Part shown: piece by piece, positions 34,852 through 43,320 of the stretch
How the letters are laid out: each line of letters opens with the position of its first letter
How positions within the stretch are numbered: the stretch's first letter is position 1
DNA from: Arthrobacter rhizosphaerae
Lineage (GTDB): Bacteria > Actinomycetota > Actinomycetes > Actinomycetales > Micrococcaceae
Direction of reading: 5' to 3'
DNA: 64,000 bases
Assembly (NCBI RefSeq): GCF_023062595.1
Contig: NZ_JALLAN010000016.1
Location: 1 to 64,000 of the forward strand
Program-made: the position numbers and the translations under genes
Notes under the pieces: generated by a model
Database searches by the model: none
The model's input: the letters and a program-made list of their open reading frames with translations, nothing else
Told to the model about the DNA's origin: nothing

Positions 34852-36051
34852 ATGACGAGCAAAATGTCATCCTTGGAACCGCCCGGGCTTTCTCCGGAAA
34901 GTAGCGAAGGGCAAGGCGAACAGCCTGATCCGCCCAAGCACTCCCGGCGCACCATCCTTACAGCCGTAGGCGCCTTCGCGCTGCTGGGCACCGCGACCAC
35001 CGTCCTGGGTGGAAGTTTGCTGAACCCGCCCTCCAGCACCGAAGATGGCGACTTCAGCGGCGAAACCCTCGAATTCCTGATTCCCCTGGCCTCAGGCGGC
35101 GGAACAGATACCTGGGCGCGGTTCATCGGCACTGAACTGACTAACTATGTTCCAGGCCGGCCCGGTTTTGCACCCGTGAACGACGCCGGCGGCGAAGGCA
35201 TTCTGGGCACTAACAGATTCGCCCGCTCAGCCAAGACCGATGGCACGGAGATCCTGGTTGGCACGGCCTCAACCGTGGTGCCGTGGGTTCTGGGACGTTC
35301 GGCCGTGAAGTACTCCTTCGAAGACCTTAAGCCTGTGGTTGTGAACGGCACCGGCGGAGTCATCTACGCCCGTGCCGAAGCAGGGGTGGCCGGTTTGGAA
35401 GACCTGATCAACAGGGACCAGCCGCTCGAGTTCGGCGGTATCAGCGCCACAGGCCTGGACATCACCACCCTGGTAGCCTTCGACTTGCTCGAAGCCGATG
35501 TGACAAGCACCTTCGGGTTCGAGGGCCGGGGCCCTGTCAACCTTGCCCTTCAGCGCGGGGAAATCGACCTGGACTACCAGACGACCTCCGCCTACGGCTC
35601 CGCCGTCGCAGGCATCGTCAAGGAAGGCAAAGCCGTCGTCCTGATGTCCTTCGGCCAGCTGAACGAAGCCGGTGACGTCGTCCGTGACCCCAACTTCCCT
35701 GACGTGCCCACGGTGGCCGAAGCATACGAAACGCTCCACGGCAAGAAACCCTCGGGCGAAAAGTACGAGGCCTACAAGACCCTGCTCGGACTGACCTACA
35801 CCTACCAAAAAGGACTCTGGGTTCCACAAGAGACCCCCGAAAGCGCCTACGAGCTGCTGCGCCAGTCCAGCGAAAAACTCGGAGAAGACAAAGGATTCCA
35901 AGAGAAGGCCGCCAAAGTGCTCGGCGGCTACCCCCTGGTTGCGGACCCCGGCACAGCCGACCGCGTCCGGGACGCCTACAAAGTCAGCGGCTCCGTCCGG
36001 TCCTATGTCACAGGGCTGCTCGCGAGCAAATACAACATCCACGTTGAGTAA
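34852..36051 (+). CDS. tctC: Tripartite tricarboxylate transporter solute-binding protein, TctC type
   Basis: The 399-residue binding protein has a twin-arginine-like export signal (SRRTILTAVGAFALLG, Arg32-Arg33) after an unusually long hydrophilic N-terminus of about 30 residues. No lipobox cysteine is visible. The mature part fits the TctC/Bug family: LEFLIPLASGGGTDTWAR near the start and IDLDYQTTSAYGSA in the middle. Bug proteins bind carboxylates such as citrate and aconitate. AAAGGA lies ahead of the ATG; tctAB begins 8 bases downstream. It is longer than the usual 320-330 residues because of the N-terminal extension and inserted segments. Confidence 0.9.
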   Translation: MTSKMSSLEPPGLSPESSEGQGEQPDPPKHSRRTILTAVGAFALLGTATTVLGGSLLNPPSSTEDGDFSGETLEFLIPLASGGGTDTWARFIGTELTNYVPGRPGFAPVNDAGGEGILGTNRFARSAKTDGTEILVGTASTVVPWVLGRSAVKYSFEDLKPVVVNGTGGVIYARAEAGVAGLEDLINRDQPLEFGGISATGLDITTLVAFDLLEADVTSTFGFEGRGPVNLALQRGEIDLDYQTTSAYGSAVAGIVKEGKAVVLMSFGQLNEAGDVVRDPNFPDVPTVAEAYETLHGKKPSGEKYEAYKTLLGLTYTYQKGLWVPQETPESAYELLRQSSEKLGEDKGFQEKAAKVLGGYPLVADPGTADRVRDAYKVSGSVRSYVTGLLASKYNIHVE

Positions 36052-36059
36052 GGACCATC

Positions 36060-38087
36060 ATGCTTGACTCCGCAATGGCAGCGCTGGCATCGCTCGCTGA
36101 CCCCTCCCTGCTCATCATGCTCCTGATCGGCACCGTCGCCGGCCTGATCATGGGCCTCATCCCCGGACTCGGCGGGACGGGCGCCGTCGCGATCCTTCTG
36201 CCCATCACGTTCGGAATGGAACCGCCCCAGGCCCTGGCACTCCTGATCGGCGCCCTGGCCGTAGTTCATACCTCGGACACCGTCTCGGCGGTATTGCTCG
36301 GCGCCCCCGGCTCCGCCTCAGCCAGCGTGACCATGCTCGACGGATACGCCATGGCAAAGAAAGGACAAGCGGCGCGGGCCCTAACGCTGGCGTTCCTGTC
36401 CTCCATGGCCGGCGGCATCATCGGCGCCGTCGGTCTGACCTTGGCCATCCCGTTGGCCCGGCCTCTGGTCCTTTCCTTTGCCAGTCCCGAGCTCTTCATG
36501 CTGACCGTCCTCGGTGTGGCTCTTGCCGCCGTCCTTTCCCGGGGAAATATCATCAAGGGAGTCTCCGCAGGCCTCCTTGGCCTGATCCTCGGGATGGTCG
36601 GGACGTCACCGACTACGGCGGAGGAGCGCTTTACGTTCGGCAGTCTGTTCCTCGGCGACGGCCTGTCCCTCGTTGCTGTAGCCCTTGGTGTCTTTGGACT
36701 GGCCGAAATTGCGTCCCGCGCCAGCCAACGCCGTGGACAAAAGCAAGTCATCACCCTCGGCGGCGGCTGGGGACAAGGCATCCGAGAGTGGCTCACCCAC
36801 TGGACTCAGGTCATCCGCGGAGCACTCATCGGCATCTGGGCCGGCGTCCTGCCCGGCGTCGGCGCCACGGCAGGAACCTGGATGGCCTACGGCCAGGCCG
36901 TCGCAACGGCAAAGGATAAGCGGCAGTTCGGCAAGGGCGACCCCCGCGGCATCGTGGGCCCTGAAAGCGCCAACAACTCCGTGGAGGCCGGCGACCTGAT
37001 CCCCACCCTGCTGTTCGGCATCCCTGGCGGGGTCCCCTCCGCGATGCTTCTCGGAATGCTCCTCACCTACGGTATCCAGCCCGGCCCGTCCATCATTACC
37101 GAGCACCTCGACCTTATGTACCTGATCGTCTGGTCATTCGCCATCGCCTCCGTTCTTGGCGCGCTGCTCTGCTTCCTCAGCGTCAAGCAGCTCGCCAAGC
37201 TGACGAAGGTCCCCTTCGCTGTACTGGCGGCAGGCCTCGTAGCCATCATGCTCCTGGGATCATTCCAGGAAGGCGGCCAGCTCGGCGACCTCTGGATCAT
37301 GATCGTCCTCGGCGCTTTCGGCTGGCTGCTGAAATCGACAGGCTTCCCCCGGGCACCTTTCCTGATCGGCTTCGTCCTGGCAATCCCGCTGGAACGCTAC
37401 TACTTCCTCACCGACAGCCTGTACGAAGGCTTCGACTGGATGGCCCGCCCCGGTGTTCTGTTCTTCCTGGCAATCCTGATCCTGCCGATGATCTGGGCGT
37501 TCATTAAGTTCATCCGCGCCCGTCGCCACACCAATGTCGACGACGGACACCGCGACGAGCAGCCCGAGGACGACGAAGCCCCGCTGAAGAATTCAACCTG
37601 GTCCCTCGTAGCATCAGGAATCTTCTTCGTCGCCTTCGCCGCGGCCTTCATCGCGTCCTTCTCATTCTCACCGGAAGCCAGGCTGGTCCCCCAGCTGGTG
37701 AGCACCGGAGGCCTGATCTTCTCCGGCATCCTGCTCTTCATTGAGACCCGGAGAAGGCTTCGCGACAGAACCCCGAAAGCAGATGCGACCCTTGCGGCGG
37801 AGGCAGAGGGGATCCTTGACACACAGACCACGAAGGCAGGTTGGACCCTTGATGCAAAGTTCGCGTTGAAGACCTTCCTATGGATGACAGGCTTCCTGGC
37901 TCTCACGGCCGCCTTCGGATACCTGATTGCAGTCACGATCTTTATCCCGGCGTTCCTGCTGATCGTGGCACGGGCCCGGGTCAAGACGGCCGTCGTTTAT
38001 ACCCTGGTGCTGTACGTCGTACTCCTGGCACTGCCATCGCTCCTGCCCATCGACCTTCCGCAGGGATGGCTCAACACAATCGTCTAG
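36060..38087 (+). CDS. tctA: Tripartite tricarboxylate transporter, TctA-TctB fusion
   Basis: The 675-residue membrane protein joins both membrane subunits of a TTT importer. Residues 1 to about 490 are TctA: GLIMGLIPGLGGTGAVAILLP near the start, LGAPGSASASVTMLDGY, then the repeat counterpart GIWAGVLPGVGATAGTWMAY with GPESANNSVEAGDLIPTLLFGIPG. A charged linker (about 485-510) leads to a four-TM TctB-like domain (about 515-675). In most systems tctA and tctB are separate genes. AAGGA precedes the ATG; tctC is 8 bases upstream. It should move a di- or tricarboxylate with TctC, driven by ion gradients. Confidence 0.88.
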   Translation: MLDSAMAALASLADPSLLIMLLIGTVAGLIMGLIPGLGGTGAVAILLPITFGMEPPQALALLIGALAVVHTSDTVSAVLLGAPGSASASVTMLDGYAMAKKGQAARALTLAFLSSMAGGIIGAVGLTLAIPLARPLVLSFASPELFMLTVLGVALAAVLSRGNIIKGVSAGLLGLILGMVGTSPTTAEERFTFGSLFLGDGLSLVAVALGVFGLAEIASRASQRRGQKQVITLGGGWGQGIREWLTHWTQVIRGALIGIWAGVLPGVGATAGTWMAYGQAVATAKDKRQFGKGDPRGIVGPESANNSVEAGDLIPTLLFGIPGGVPSAMLLGMLLTYGIQPGPSIITEHLDLMYLIVWSFAIASVLGALLCFLSVKQLAKLTKVPFAVLAAGLVAIMLLGSFQEGGQLGDLWIMIVLGAFGWLLKSTGFPRAPFLIGFVLAIPLERYYFLTDSLYEGFDWMARPGVLFFLAILILPMIWAFIKFIRARRHTNVDDGHRDEQPEDDEAPLKNSTWSLVASGIFFVAFAAAFIASFSFSPEARLVPQLVSTGGLIFSGILLFIETRRRLRDRTPKADATLAAEAEGILDTQTTKAGWTLDAKFALKTFLWMTGFLALTAAFGYLIAVTIFIPAFLLIVARARVKTAVVYTLVLYVVLLALPSLLPIDLPQGWLNTIV

Positions 38088-38129
38088 CGTCCGAAGCACT
38101 GCCCATCGAAAGCCATTGGAGAATCAAGA

Positions 38130-38510
38130 ATGACCGTACTCGTAGCCTACGCACCCGCTCCCGAAGGCAGGGAGGCGTTGACGGAGGGGATCAAGGAAGC
38201 CCATCTGCGGAAGTCAGACCTGCTCATCGTCAATGTTGGCCGTGGCCACCACGACCTGGATGAGCAGGAACTGCAGGAGCTGGAGGGCCAACTCACCGAT
38301 GCCGGGCTCGCACTGACGATCGAATCCTCCATCCTGGCAGATCCGGGGGACGCGGTCATCCAGATCGCACAGGACCGCAACGCCGAAATGATTGTCATTG
38401 GACTGAGGCATCGGTCCATGGTCGGCAAGCTCATCCTGGGAAGCACCGTACAGCGCATATTGCTGGACGCCACTTGTCCCGTACTCGCTGTCCGGTCTGA
38501 CAAACTCTGA
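38130..38510 (+). CDS. Universal stress protein (UspA) family
   Basis: The 126-residue single-domain USP starts VLVAYAPAPEGREAL and ends with the ATP-binding pattern G-2x-G-9x-G(S/T): VIGLRHRSMVGKLILGSTVQ then RILLDATCPVLAVR. ATP binding is therefore expected. It is the last gene of the prpF-tct operon (42 bases after tctAB) and precedes a strong terminator. USPs are often placed next to secondary carriers and may tune their activity or expression. Confidence 0.9.
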   Translation: MTVLVAYAPAPEGREALTEGIKEAHLRKSDLLIVNVGRGHHDLDEQELQELEGQLTDAGLALTIESSILADPGDAVIQIAQDRNAEMIVIGLRHRSMVGKLILGSTVQRILLDATCPVLAVRSDKL

Positions 38511-38621
38511 CCGAACGCCATGGCTGCCGGACTCATTGTCCGGTGAGCGTGCTGCCGTTCCCGCACTCCATCGCAACAGGTAGCCCGAAGGACGGGCGCG
38601 CGAACAGCGCAGCATGCAAAG

Positions 38622-38659
38622 GGAGGCAGGGTGACCAAATGGTCGCCCTGCCTCCTTCT
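38622..38659 (+). terminator. Intrinsic terminator of the prpF-tct-usp operon
   Basis: GGAGGCAGGGTGACC (38622-38636) pairs with GGTCGCCCTGCCTCC (38641-38655), with one T-G wobble and a 4-base loop. TTCTATAA follows. Confidence 0.85.
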
Positions 38660-38713
38660 ATAACTACCCGGAAGAACTTTCTGCCGAACCGCACTAGATG
38701 AAGGATCACCGAG

Positions 38714-38971
38714 ATGGACATCCGCTCTCGCACGGCTAAGACCCACACTGGACCCCGGACGCCTGAACCTGTTCTCAACTGGTCAACACTTTCCCGCACG
38801 GATGAAGTGGAGATCCACAGGCACGGACGAGTCATAACGTCTGGCCGGATCGACATGCTCGCCATGGATGGCAGCGTCCTCTGGCTGCAGCAGGACGAAG
38901 GACAGGGCCGGGCACTGTTCCTTCACAGTGATGGGCTGAGGGTGTACCGGAGATGGGAGAACCAAAGCTGA
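38714..38971 (+). CDS. Small conserved-looking protein, unknown
   Basis: The 85-residue soluble protein is Arg/His-rich at the N-terminus, followed by a beta-rich segment (VEIHRHGRVITSGRIDMLA; VLWLQQDEGQGRALFLHSD) ending RVYRRWEN. AAGGA is 8 bases upstream of the ATG. The strand-turn-strand pattern resembles a small Sm-like or Tudor-like barrel, but that is impression only. It follows a terminator and precedes the HTH regulator by 60 bases. I do not recognise it. Confidence 0.65.
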   Translation: MDIRSRTAKTHTGPRTPEPVLNWSTLSRTDEVEIHRHGRVITSGRIDMLAMDGSVLWLQQDEGQGRALFLHSDGLRVYRRWENQS

Positions 38972-39031
38972 GCTAAGGAAGCCCCAAGCGCTTCAACGGA
39001 GTTGCCAGAATCACGAGTCGGGCCATGGACA

Positions 39032-39925
39032 ATGGAAACCATGGGTCAGAGCGTGGAGTTTGGAAAGTTCCTCAAGGCGATGCGGTCACGGTTGAGTCCG
39101 GAGCAAGCCGGGATCAACACGACGTCGGGTGCCCGCCGTGTGCCTGGCCTGCGGCGCGAGGAGATCGCGGGCTTGGCCGATGTCAGCACTGATTACTACA
39201 CCCGGCTCGAACAGGGCAGGAACATCCATCCCTCCCGGGCGGTGCTGGATTCGGTAGCCCGCGCACTGAGGCTGAGTCCGGGCGAATACACCCACATGAT
39301 CGACCTCCTCGAAAACTGTGAGGAGTCCTTGCCGCTACCGGTACAGGGCGTTCGTCCTGCGCTGCTGCAGCTTCTCGACGCCGTGGGAAATGTGCCGGCC
39401 CTGGTCCTGGGGCGCCGGACCGATGTTCTGGCCGGAAATCCTCTTGCGTTCCTTTTGCTTGCCGACTTCCCGGCCATGCCGGAAACGGAGCGGAACCTCA
39501 CCCGCTGGCTTATCCTCGATCCGTCCGCACGGGAGCTTTTCCGGGACTGGAAGGCGGTCGCGTCCGAAGCCGTGGGAACTCTCCGCTCGGACGTCGGACG
39601 GCATCCCAACGATCCCCGGGCCAATCAGCTGGTGGGCGAACTCGCGGTGCGCAGCGAGCACTTCCGCCAGTGGTGGGCAGGACACCGCGTGGCCAAAGGA
39701 TCGGCCGGTGTAGTCCGCCTCCATCACCCGATCGTTGGAGACCTGGAACTGAACTTCGAAGATTTGGCACGCCTGGATGACCCGGATCAGGTGCTGCGGG
39801 TGTTTTCCGCCAAGCCGGGGTCGCCGTCGGCCGATTCCCTTACGCTGCTCGGGAGCTTTGGCGCCGAAGCGCCGGTCCCCAAGTCTGCGCCAGTAGAAAC
39901 GGACGCGTCCCCCAGTCAGGGCTGA
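39032..39925 (+). CDS. HTH (XRE-type) regulator with MmyB-like ligand domain
   Basis: The protein is about 297 residues. An N-terminal helix-turn-helix (about 5-85) contains RRVPGLRREEIAGLADVSTDYYTRLEQGR, the fused HTH pattern of MmyB-type regulators. The C-terminal MmyB-like ligand-binding domain contains NPLAFLLLADFP and the conserved RWWAGH-like QWWAGHRV. It stands directly upstream (6 bases) of kdpD. ATG 39032 is chosen; TTG 39002 and ATG 39041 are alternatives, none with a strong Shine-Dalgarno. It could control the kdpDE-permease region; this is inference from position. Confidence 0.87.
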   Translation: METMGQSVEFGKFLKAMRSRLSPEQAGINTTSGARRVPGLRREEIAGLADVSTDYYTRLEQGRNIHPSRAVLDSVARALRLSPGEYTHMIDLLENCEESLPLPVQGVRPALLQLLDAVGNVPALVLGRRTDVLAGNPLAFLLLADFPAMPETERNLTRWLILDPSARELFRDWKAVASEAVGTLRSDVGRHPNDPRANQLVGELAVRSEHFRQWWAGHRVAKGSAGVVRLHHPIVGDLELNFEDLARLDDPDQVLRVFSAKPGSPSADSLTLLGSFGAEAPVPKSAPVETDASPSQG

Positions 39926-39931
39926 CAGAAT

Positions 39932-42484
39932 GTGAGGATGTCACGGGGCTCTCTTCGCATTTTCCTGGGCGCAGCTCCAGGTGCCGGCAAAACGTATGCC
40001 ATGTTGCAGGAAGCCCATCATCTCGTGGCCGCCGGACGGGATGTTGTGGTGGCCGCCGCGTATGACAAGGGCCGGCCGCAGACGCGAAATCTGTTGACAG
40101 GGCTGGAAGCCATACCGGCCGCTGCCGCTGGGGCAGGGGATGCGCAGCCGGAATCGGACGCCGGCGAAATGGACGTCGACGGCGTCCTGGCCCGCCATCC
40201 TGAGGTGGCCATCGTTGACGAATATGGGCGAAACAACGCGTCCGGGAGCCGCAACGAAAAGCGCTGGCAGGACGTGGAGGAGCTCCTGGCCGCCGGCATC
40301 GATGTCCTTTCGACGATGGATATCCAGCAGCTGACGTCGCTTGGTGATGTTGTATCCGCCATAACGGAGGTCCCCCAGCCTGAAACGGTGCCTGATGACG
40401 TTGTGAGGAGGGCCGACCAGATCGAGCTGGTCGATGTTTCCCCCGAGTTGCTGCGGCAACGGTTGTCAGAAGGCAACGTCTATCCGCCGGACATGATCGA
40501 CACTGCGCTCGCCAACGAGTTCAGGCTCGGCAACCTCTCGGCGCTCCGGGAGATCGCCCTTATCTGGCTTGCCGACAGGGTGGATGAAGGACTTGCGAAG
40601 TACCGGGAGGTGGAGGGCATCCGCACCAGCTGGCCCGCACGCGAACGCGTGGTTGTCGGACTCAGCGGAGGCCCCGAGGGGGAAGTGCTCATCCGCCGCG
40701 CATCCAGGATCCTGTCCAGGGTCAGCGGCGGCGATCTGCTGGCGGTTCATGCCCGCCGTGCTGACAGTGCAGCCGCAGAGTCTTTGCAGGACCTGGAGAT
40801 CCAGCACCGCCTGGTGACCGAACTCGGCGGAAGTTACCACACGGTGGCCGTTGATGACCCGGCCGACGGCCTGCTTGAGTTTGCCCGCGACGTGAACGCC
40901 ACCCAGATCGTGGTGGGCGTGTCCCGCGGTTTCAAAAGGTTCCTGGGCGGCGGCGTGGCGGCCAAGGTGGTCCGGGACTCAGGTGACATTGATGTCCACA
41001 TGGTGACGCACCCCTGGGCACCCCGGTCACTGCCACGGCGGGTGCCCGGGCTCCTGGGCCGGACCAGAACGGGCCTGGGTTTTTTGCTGGCAGTACTTTT
41101 TCCGGTCCTGGCCACGGCGTTGATGTCCCTTGGCCCGGAGCTGAACCTTGCGACGCACGTGTTGGTTCACCTGACGGGCGTTATAGCTGTGGCCTTCATC
41201 GGAGGCCTCTGGCCGGCCGTGGTTGCAGCGATCCTGGACTCACTGTTGATCAACTATTTTGAGACGGGACCCATAGGCACATTCAGCATCGATGATCCCC
41301 AAAACCTCTTTGCCCTTGTGGTTTTCCTGGGTGTGGCAGTGGCCGTGTCCCTGGTGGTGGGCATCTCCGCGAAACGATCGCGTGAGGCCGCCCTCGCCCG
41401 TGCGGAGGCAGCCACGCTTGCTGATTTGGCCCGCGGTGCTCTGTTAGCGGACGACACCGTTGGAGCATTTCTTGAAAAAGTCCGGGAAACCTTTCGCGTC
41501 CGATCGGCCGGGCTGTTCACGAGAGGGGCCGCCGCAAACCAGGAGGAGTGGGACTTGAAGGCGTATGCCGGCGACGCCCCGCCCCTCCCTCCGGGAACCC
41601 CGGACTCCGGTACAGAAACTACTGAACTGGCTGATCCGGTGACCGCCGTGGTCGTGTCCGGCAGAACCCTCACTGCCGGGGAGCGCCGGCTCCTGTCAGC
41701 CCACGGGGCACACCTTCTCCTGCTGCAACAACGGCAGGCACTCAAGCGAAGCCTCGAGCAAACGACGAAGCTTGCCGAGGGGAACAAGATCAGGACTGCA
41801 ATCCTGCGTGCCGTCAGCCATGACCTGCGGACACCGCTGGCAGGAATCAAACTGGCAGTCACCGCCCTCCAGCGGCAGCAATCCCGGTTGCCGGAAGAGG
41901 TCCAGGCCGAGATGCTGCATACCATCGACTCGTACTCGGACCGCTTGGAGGCTCTCATCGGGAATCTACTGGACATGTCCAGGATCTCCAGCGACGCCAT
42001 CACGCCGCAGACCGCTCCAGTCACTTGGCGCGATGCCATCGAAGACTCGCTGCGGGGAATACCCGCCGGACGCTTGCGCGTGGAACTGGCCCCGAACATG
42101 CCGGCGGTTGACGCCGATCTGGGCATGCTGGAGAGGGTCATTGCCAACATCGTGGAGAACGCCCTCAAATACGCGCCCGAGTCCGACGTCGTCATTCTGG
42201 GACCCTCGAGCGCTTCCGTGGTTGGCACCGTCGATGGGCGGCCCTGCGGTGAACTGCGGGTTGTGGACCATGGCCAAGGCGTCCCGGCCACTGACGTCAT
42301 TGCCATGTTCCTGCCTTTCCAGCGCCTCGACGACGCTCCGGAAGGTCTAGGGATCGGGCTCGGACTGGCCGTTGCCAAGGGTTTCACCGAAGCGATGGGC
42401 GGAACGTTGACGGCAGAACCAACCCCGGGGGGCGGGCTGACCATGATCATCCGCCTGCCCCTCTCCGCCGGAAGTGCCTCATGA
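39932..42484 (+). CDS. kdpD: KdpD-type osmosensitive K+ sensor histidine kinase
   Basis: The 850-residue protein has the full KdpD layout. Order: an N-terminal KdpD domain with Walker A GAAPGAGKT (13-21); a USP-like domain (about 225-365); four TM helices of the DUF4118 region (about 380-480); a GAF-like segment; a HisKA domain with the phosphorylatable His630 in AVSHDLRTPL; and a HATPase with N-box VENALKYAP and G-boxes GQGVPA and GIGLGLAVAKG. It senses K+ limitation and turgor and phosphorylates KdpE, whose gene overlaps by 4 bases. No kdpFABC genes are present; instead two APC permeases and a TrkH-type gene follow. Start GTG 39932 or ATG 39938. Confidence 0.95.
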   Translation: MRMSRGSLRIFLGAAPGAGKTYAMLQEAHHLVAAGRDVVVAAAYDKGRPQTRNLLTGLEAIPAAAAGAGDAQPESDAGEMDVDGVLARHPEVAIVDEYGRNNASGSRNEKRWQDVEELLAAGIDVLSTMDIQQLTSLGDVVSAITEVPQPETVPDDVVRRADQIELVDVSPELLRQRLSEGNVYPPDMIDTALANEFRLGNLSALREIALIWLADRVDEGLAKYREVEGIRTSWPARERVVVGLSGGPEGEVLIRRASRILSRVSGGDLLAVHARRADSAAAESLQDLEIQHRLVTELGGSYHTVAVDDPADGLLEFARDVNATQIVVGVSRGFKRFLGGGVAAKVVRDSGDIDVHMVTHPWAPRSLPRRVPGLLGRTRTGLGFLLAVLFPVLATALMSLGPELNLATHVLVHLTGVIAVAFIGGLWPAVVAAILDSLLINYFETGPIGTFSIDDPQNLFALVVFLGVAVAVSLVVGISAKRSREAALARAEAATLADLARGALLADDTVGAFLEKVRETFRVRSAGLFTRGAAANQEEWDLKAYAGDAPPLPPGTPDSGTETTELADPVTAVVVSGRTLTAGERRLLSAHGAHLLLLQQRQALKRSLEQTTKLAEGNKIRTAILRAVSHDLRTPLAGIKLAVTALQRQQSRLPEEVQAEMLHTIDSYSDRLEALIGNLLDMSRISSDAITPQTAPVTWRDAIEDSLRGIPAGRLRVELAPNMPAVDADLGMLERVIANIVENALKYAPESDVVILGPSSASVVGTVDGRPCGELRVVDHGQGVPATDVIAMFLPFQRLDDAPEGLGIGLGLAVAKGFTEAMGGTLTAEPTPGGGLTMIIRLPLSAGSAS

Positions 42485-43164
42485 GAACAGTTCTTGTGGT
42501 GGATGACGAACCGCAGCTGCTCCGCGCACTCCAGGTCAACCTTCAGGCAGAGGGATATCAGGTCCTGGTCGCCCTCGACGGAATGACAGCGCTCCAGCAC
42601 GCGGAAAACCACCATCCTGACCTCATAGTCCTTGACCTTGGACTGCCCGATATCAATGGCGTGGACGTCATCACCAGGGTCCGCCGCACGGCCGGCACCC
42701 CAATCATCGTGCTGTCCGCCAGGCACGGATCCGAGGACAAGGTCCGGGCCTTGGACGCCGGGGCGGATGACTATGTCACCAAACCCTTCGGCCTCGACGA
42801 GCTCCTTGCCCGGCTGCGCGTCGCGGAACGGCGCCTCACGGCCTCCGACGGCGGCGAACAGCTCAGCGTCGTCGAGGCCAGTGGCTTCAGTGTTGACCTG
42901 ATCAATCGGAAGGTCATCAGGGACGGCGAGTTAGTGCGTCTGACTCCGCGGGAGTGGGCCATCCTGCAACTCCTGGTCCGCAACCCGGGGCGCCTTATCA
43001 CCCAGCAGCAGATGCTGAAAAAGATCTGGGGTCCCGCGTACGGGAGTGAAACCCAGTACCTCCGCGTCTATATGGGACAACTCCGCCGCAAACTGGAAGC
43101 CGATCCCGCCCGGCCCAGGCACCTGCTCACCGAAGCCGGTATGGGATACCGCTTCGAGCCCTGA
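42481..43164 (+). CDS. kdpE: KdpE-type response regulator (OmpR/PhoB family)
   Basis: The 227-residue protein has a receiver domain with acidic pair Asp8-Asp9, phosphoacceptor Asp52 (LIVLDLGLPD) and Lys101 (DDYVTKPFG). A C-terminal winged helix (about 130-227) includes RLTPREWAILQLLVRNPGRL and the end GMGYRFEP. The ATG overlaps the kdpD stop (ATGA), so they are coupled. In other bacteria KdpE activates kdpFABC; its likely targets here are the permease genes 157 bases downstream, but I could not identify a binding site. Confidence 0.95.
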   Translation: MRTVLVVDDEPQLLRALQVNLQAEGYQVLVALDGMTALQHAENHHPDLIVLDLGLPDINGVDVITRVRRTAGTPIIVLSARHGSEDKVRALDAGADDYVTKPFGLDELLARLRVAERRLTASDGGEQLSVVEASGFSVDLINRKVIRDGELVRLTPREWAILQLLVRNPGRLITQQQMLKKIWGPAYGSETQYLRVYMGQLRRKLEADPARPRHLLTEAGMGYRFEP

Positions 43165-43320
43165 CCGGGGCTACGTGCCGTCCTTGTGAGTGGTGCATTC
43201 CCGGAGAATACAGGCGTAAAGGATTCATCAAAAAACTCCCCTTTCCGAAATTCCGGTTCCCTGCCGCTGCTAGTTTCGGCTCTGGTCGCGGTGCTTGGTG
43301 CGCCGCACGGAAAGGAACCA

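Noticed and set aside
34832..36042. Leftward open frames antisense to tctC
   Set aside because: They have no family pattern; the plus-strand TctC motifs and Shine-Dalgarno are clear.
41254..42726. Leftward 490-residue open frame antisense to kdpD/kdpE
   Set aside because: Ser/Arg-rich antisense translation with no family pattern; kdpD and kdpE motifs on the plus strand are decisive.
43165..43320. c-di-AMP (ydaO-type) riboswitch ahead of the first APC permease
   Set aside because: The position would fit K+ transporter control, but the 156-base leader lacks the conserved blocks I would expect and shows no convincing pseudoknot; a covariance-model search would settle it.
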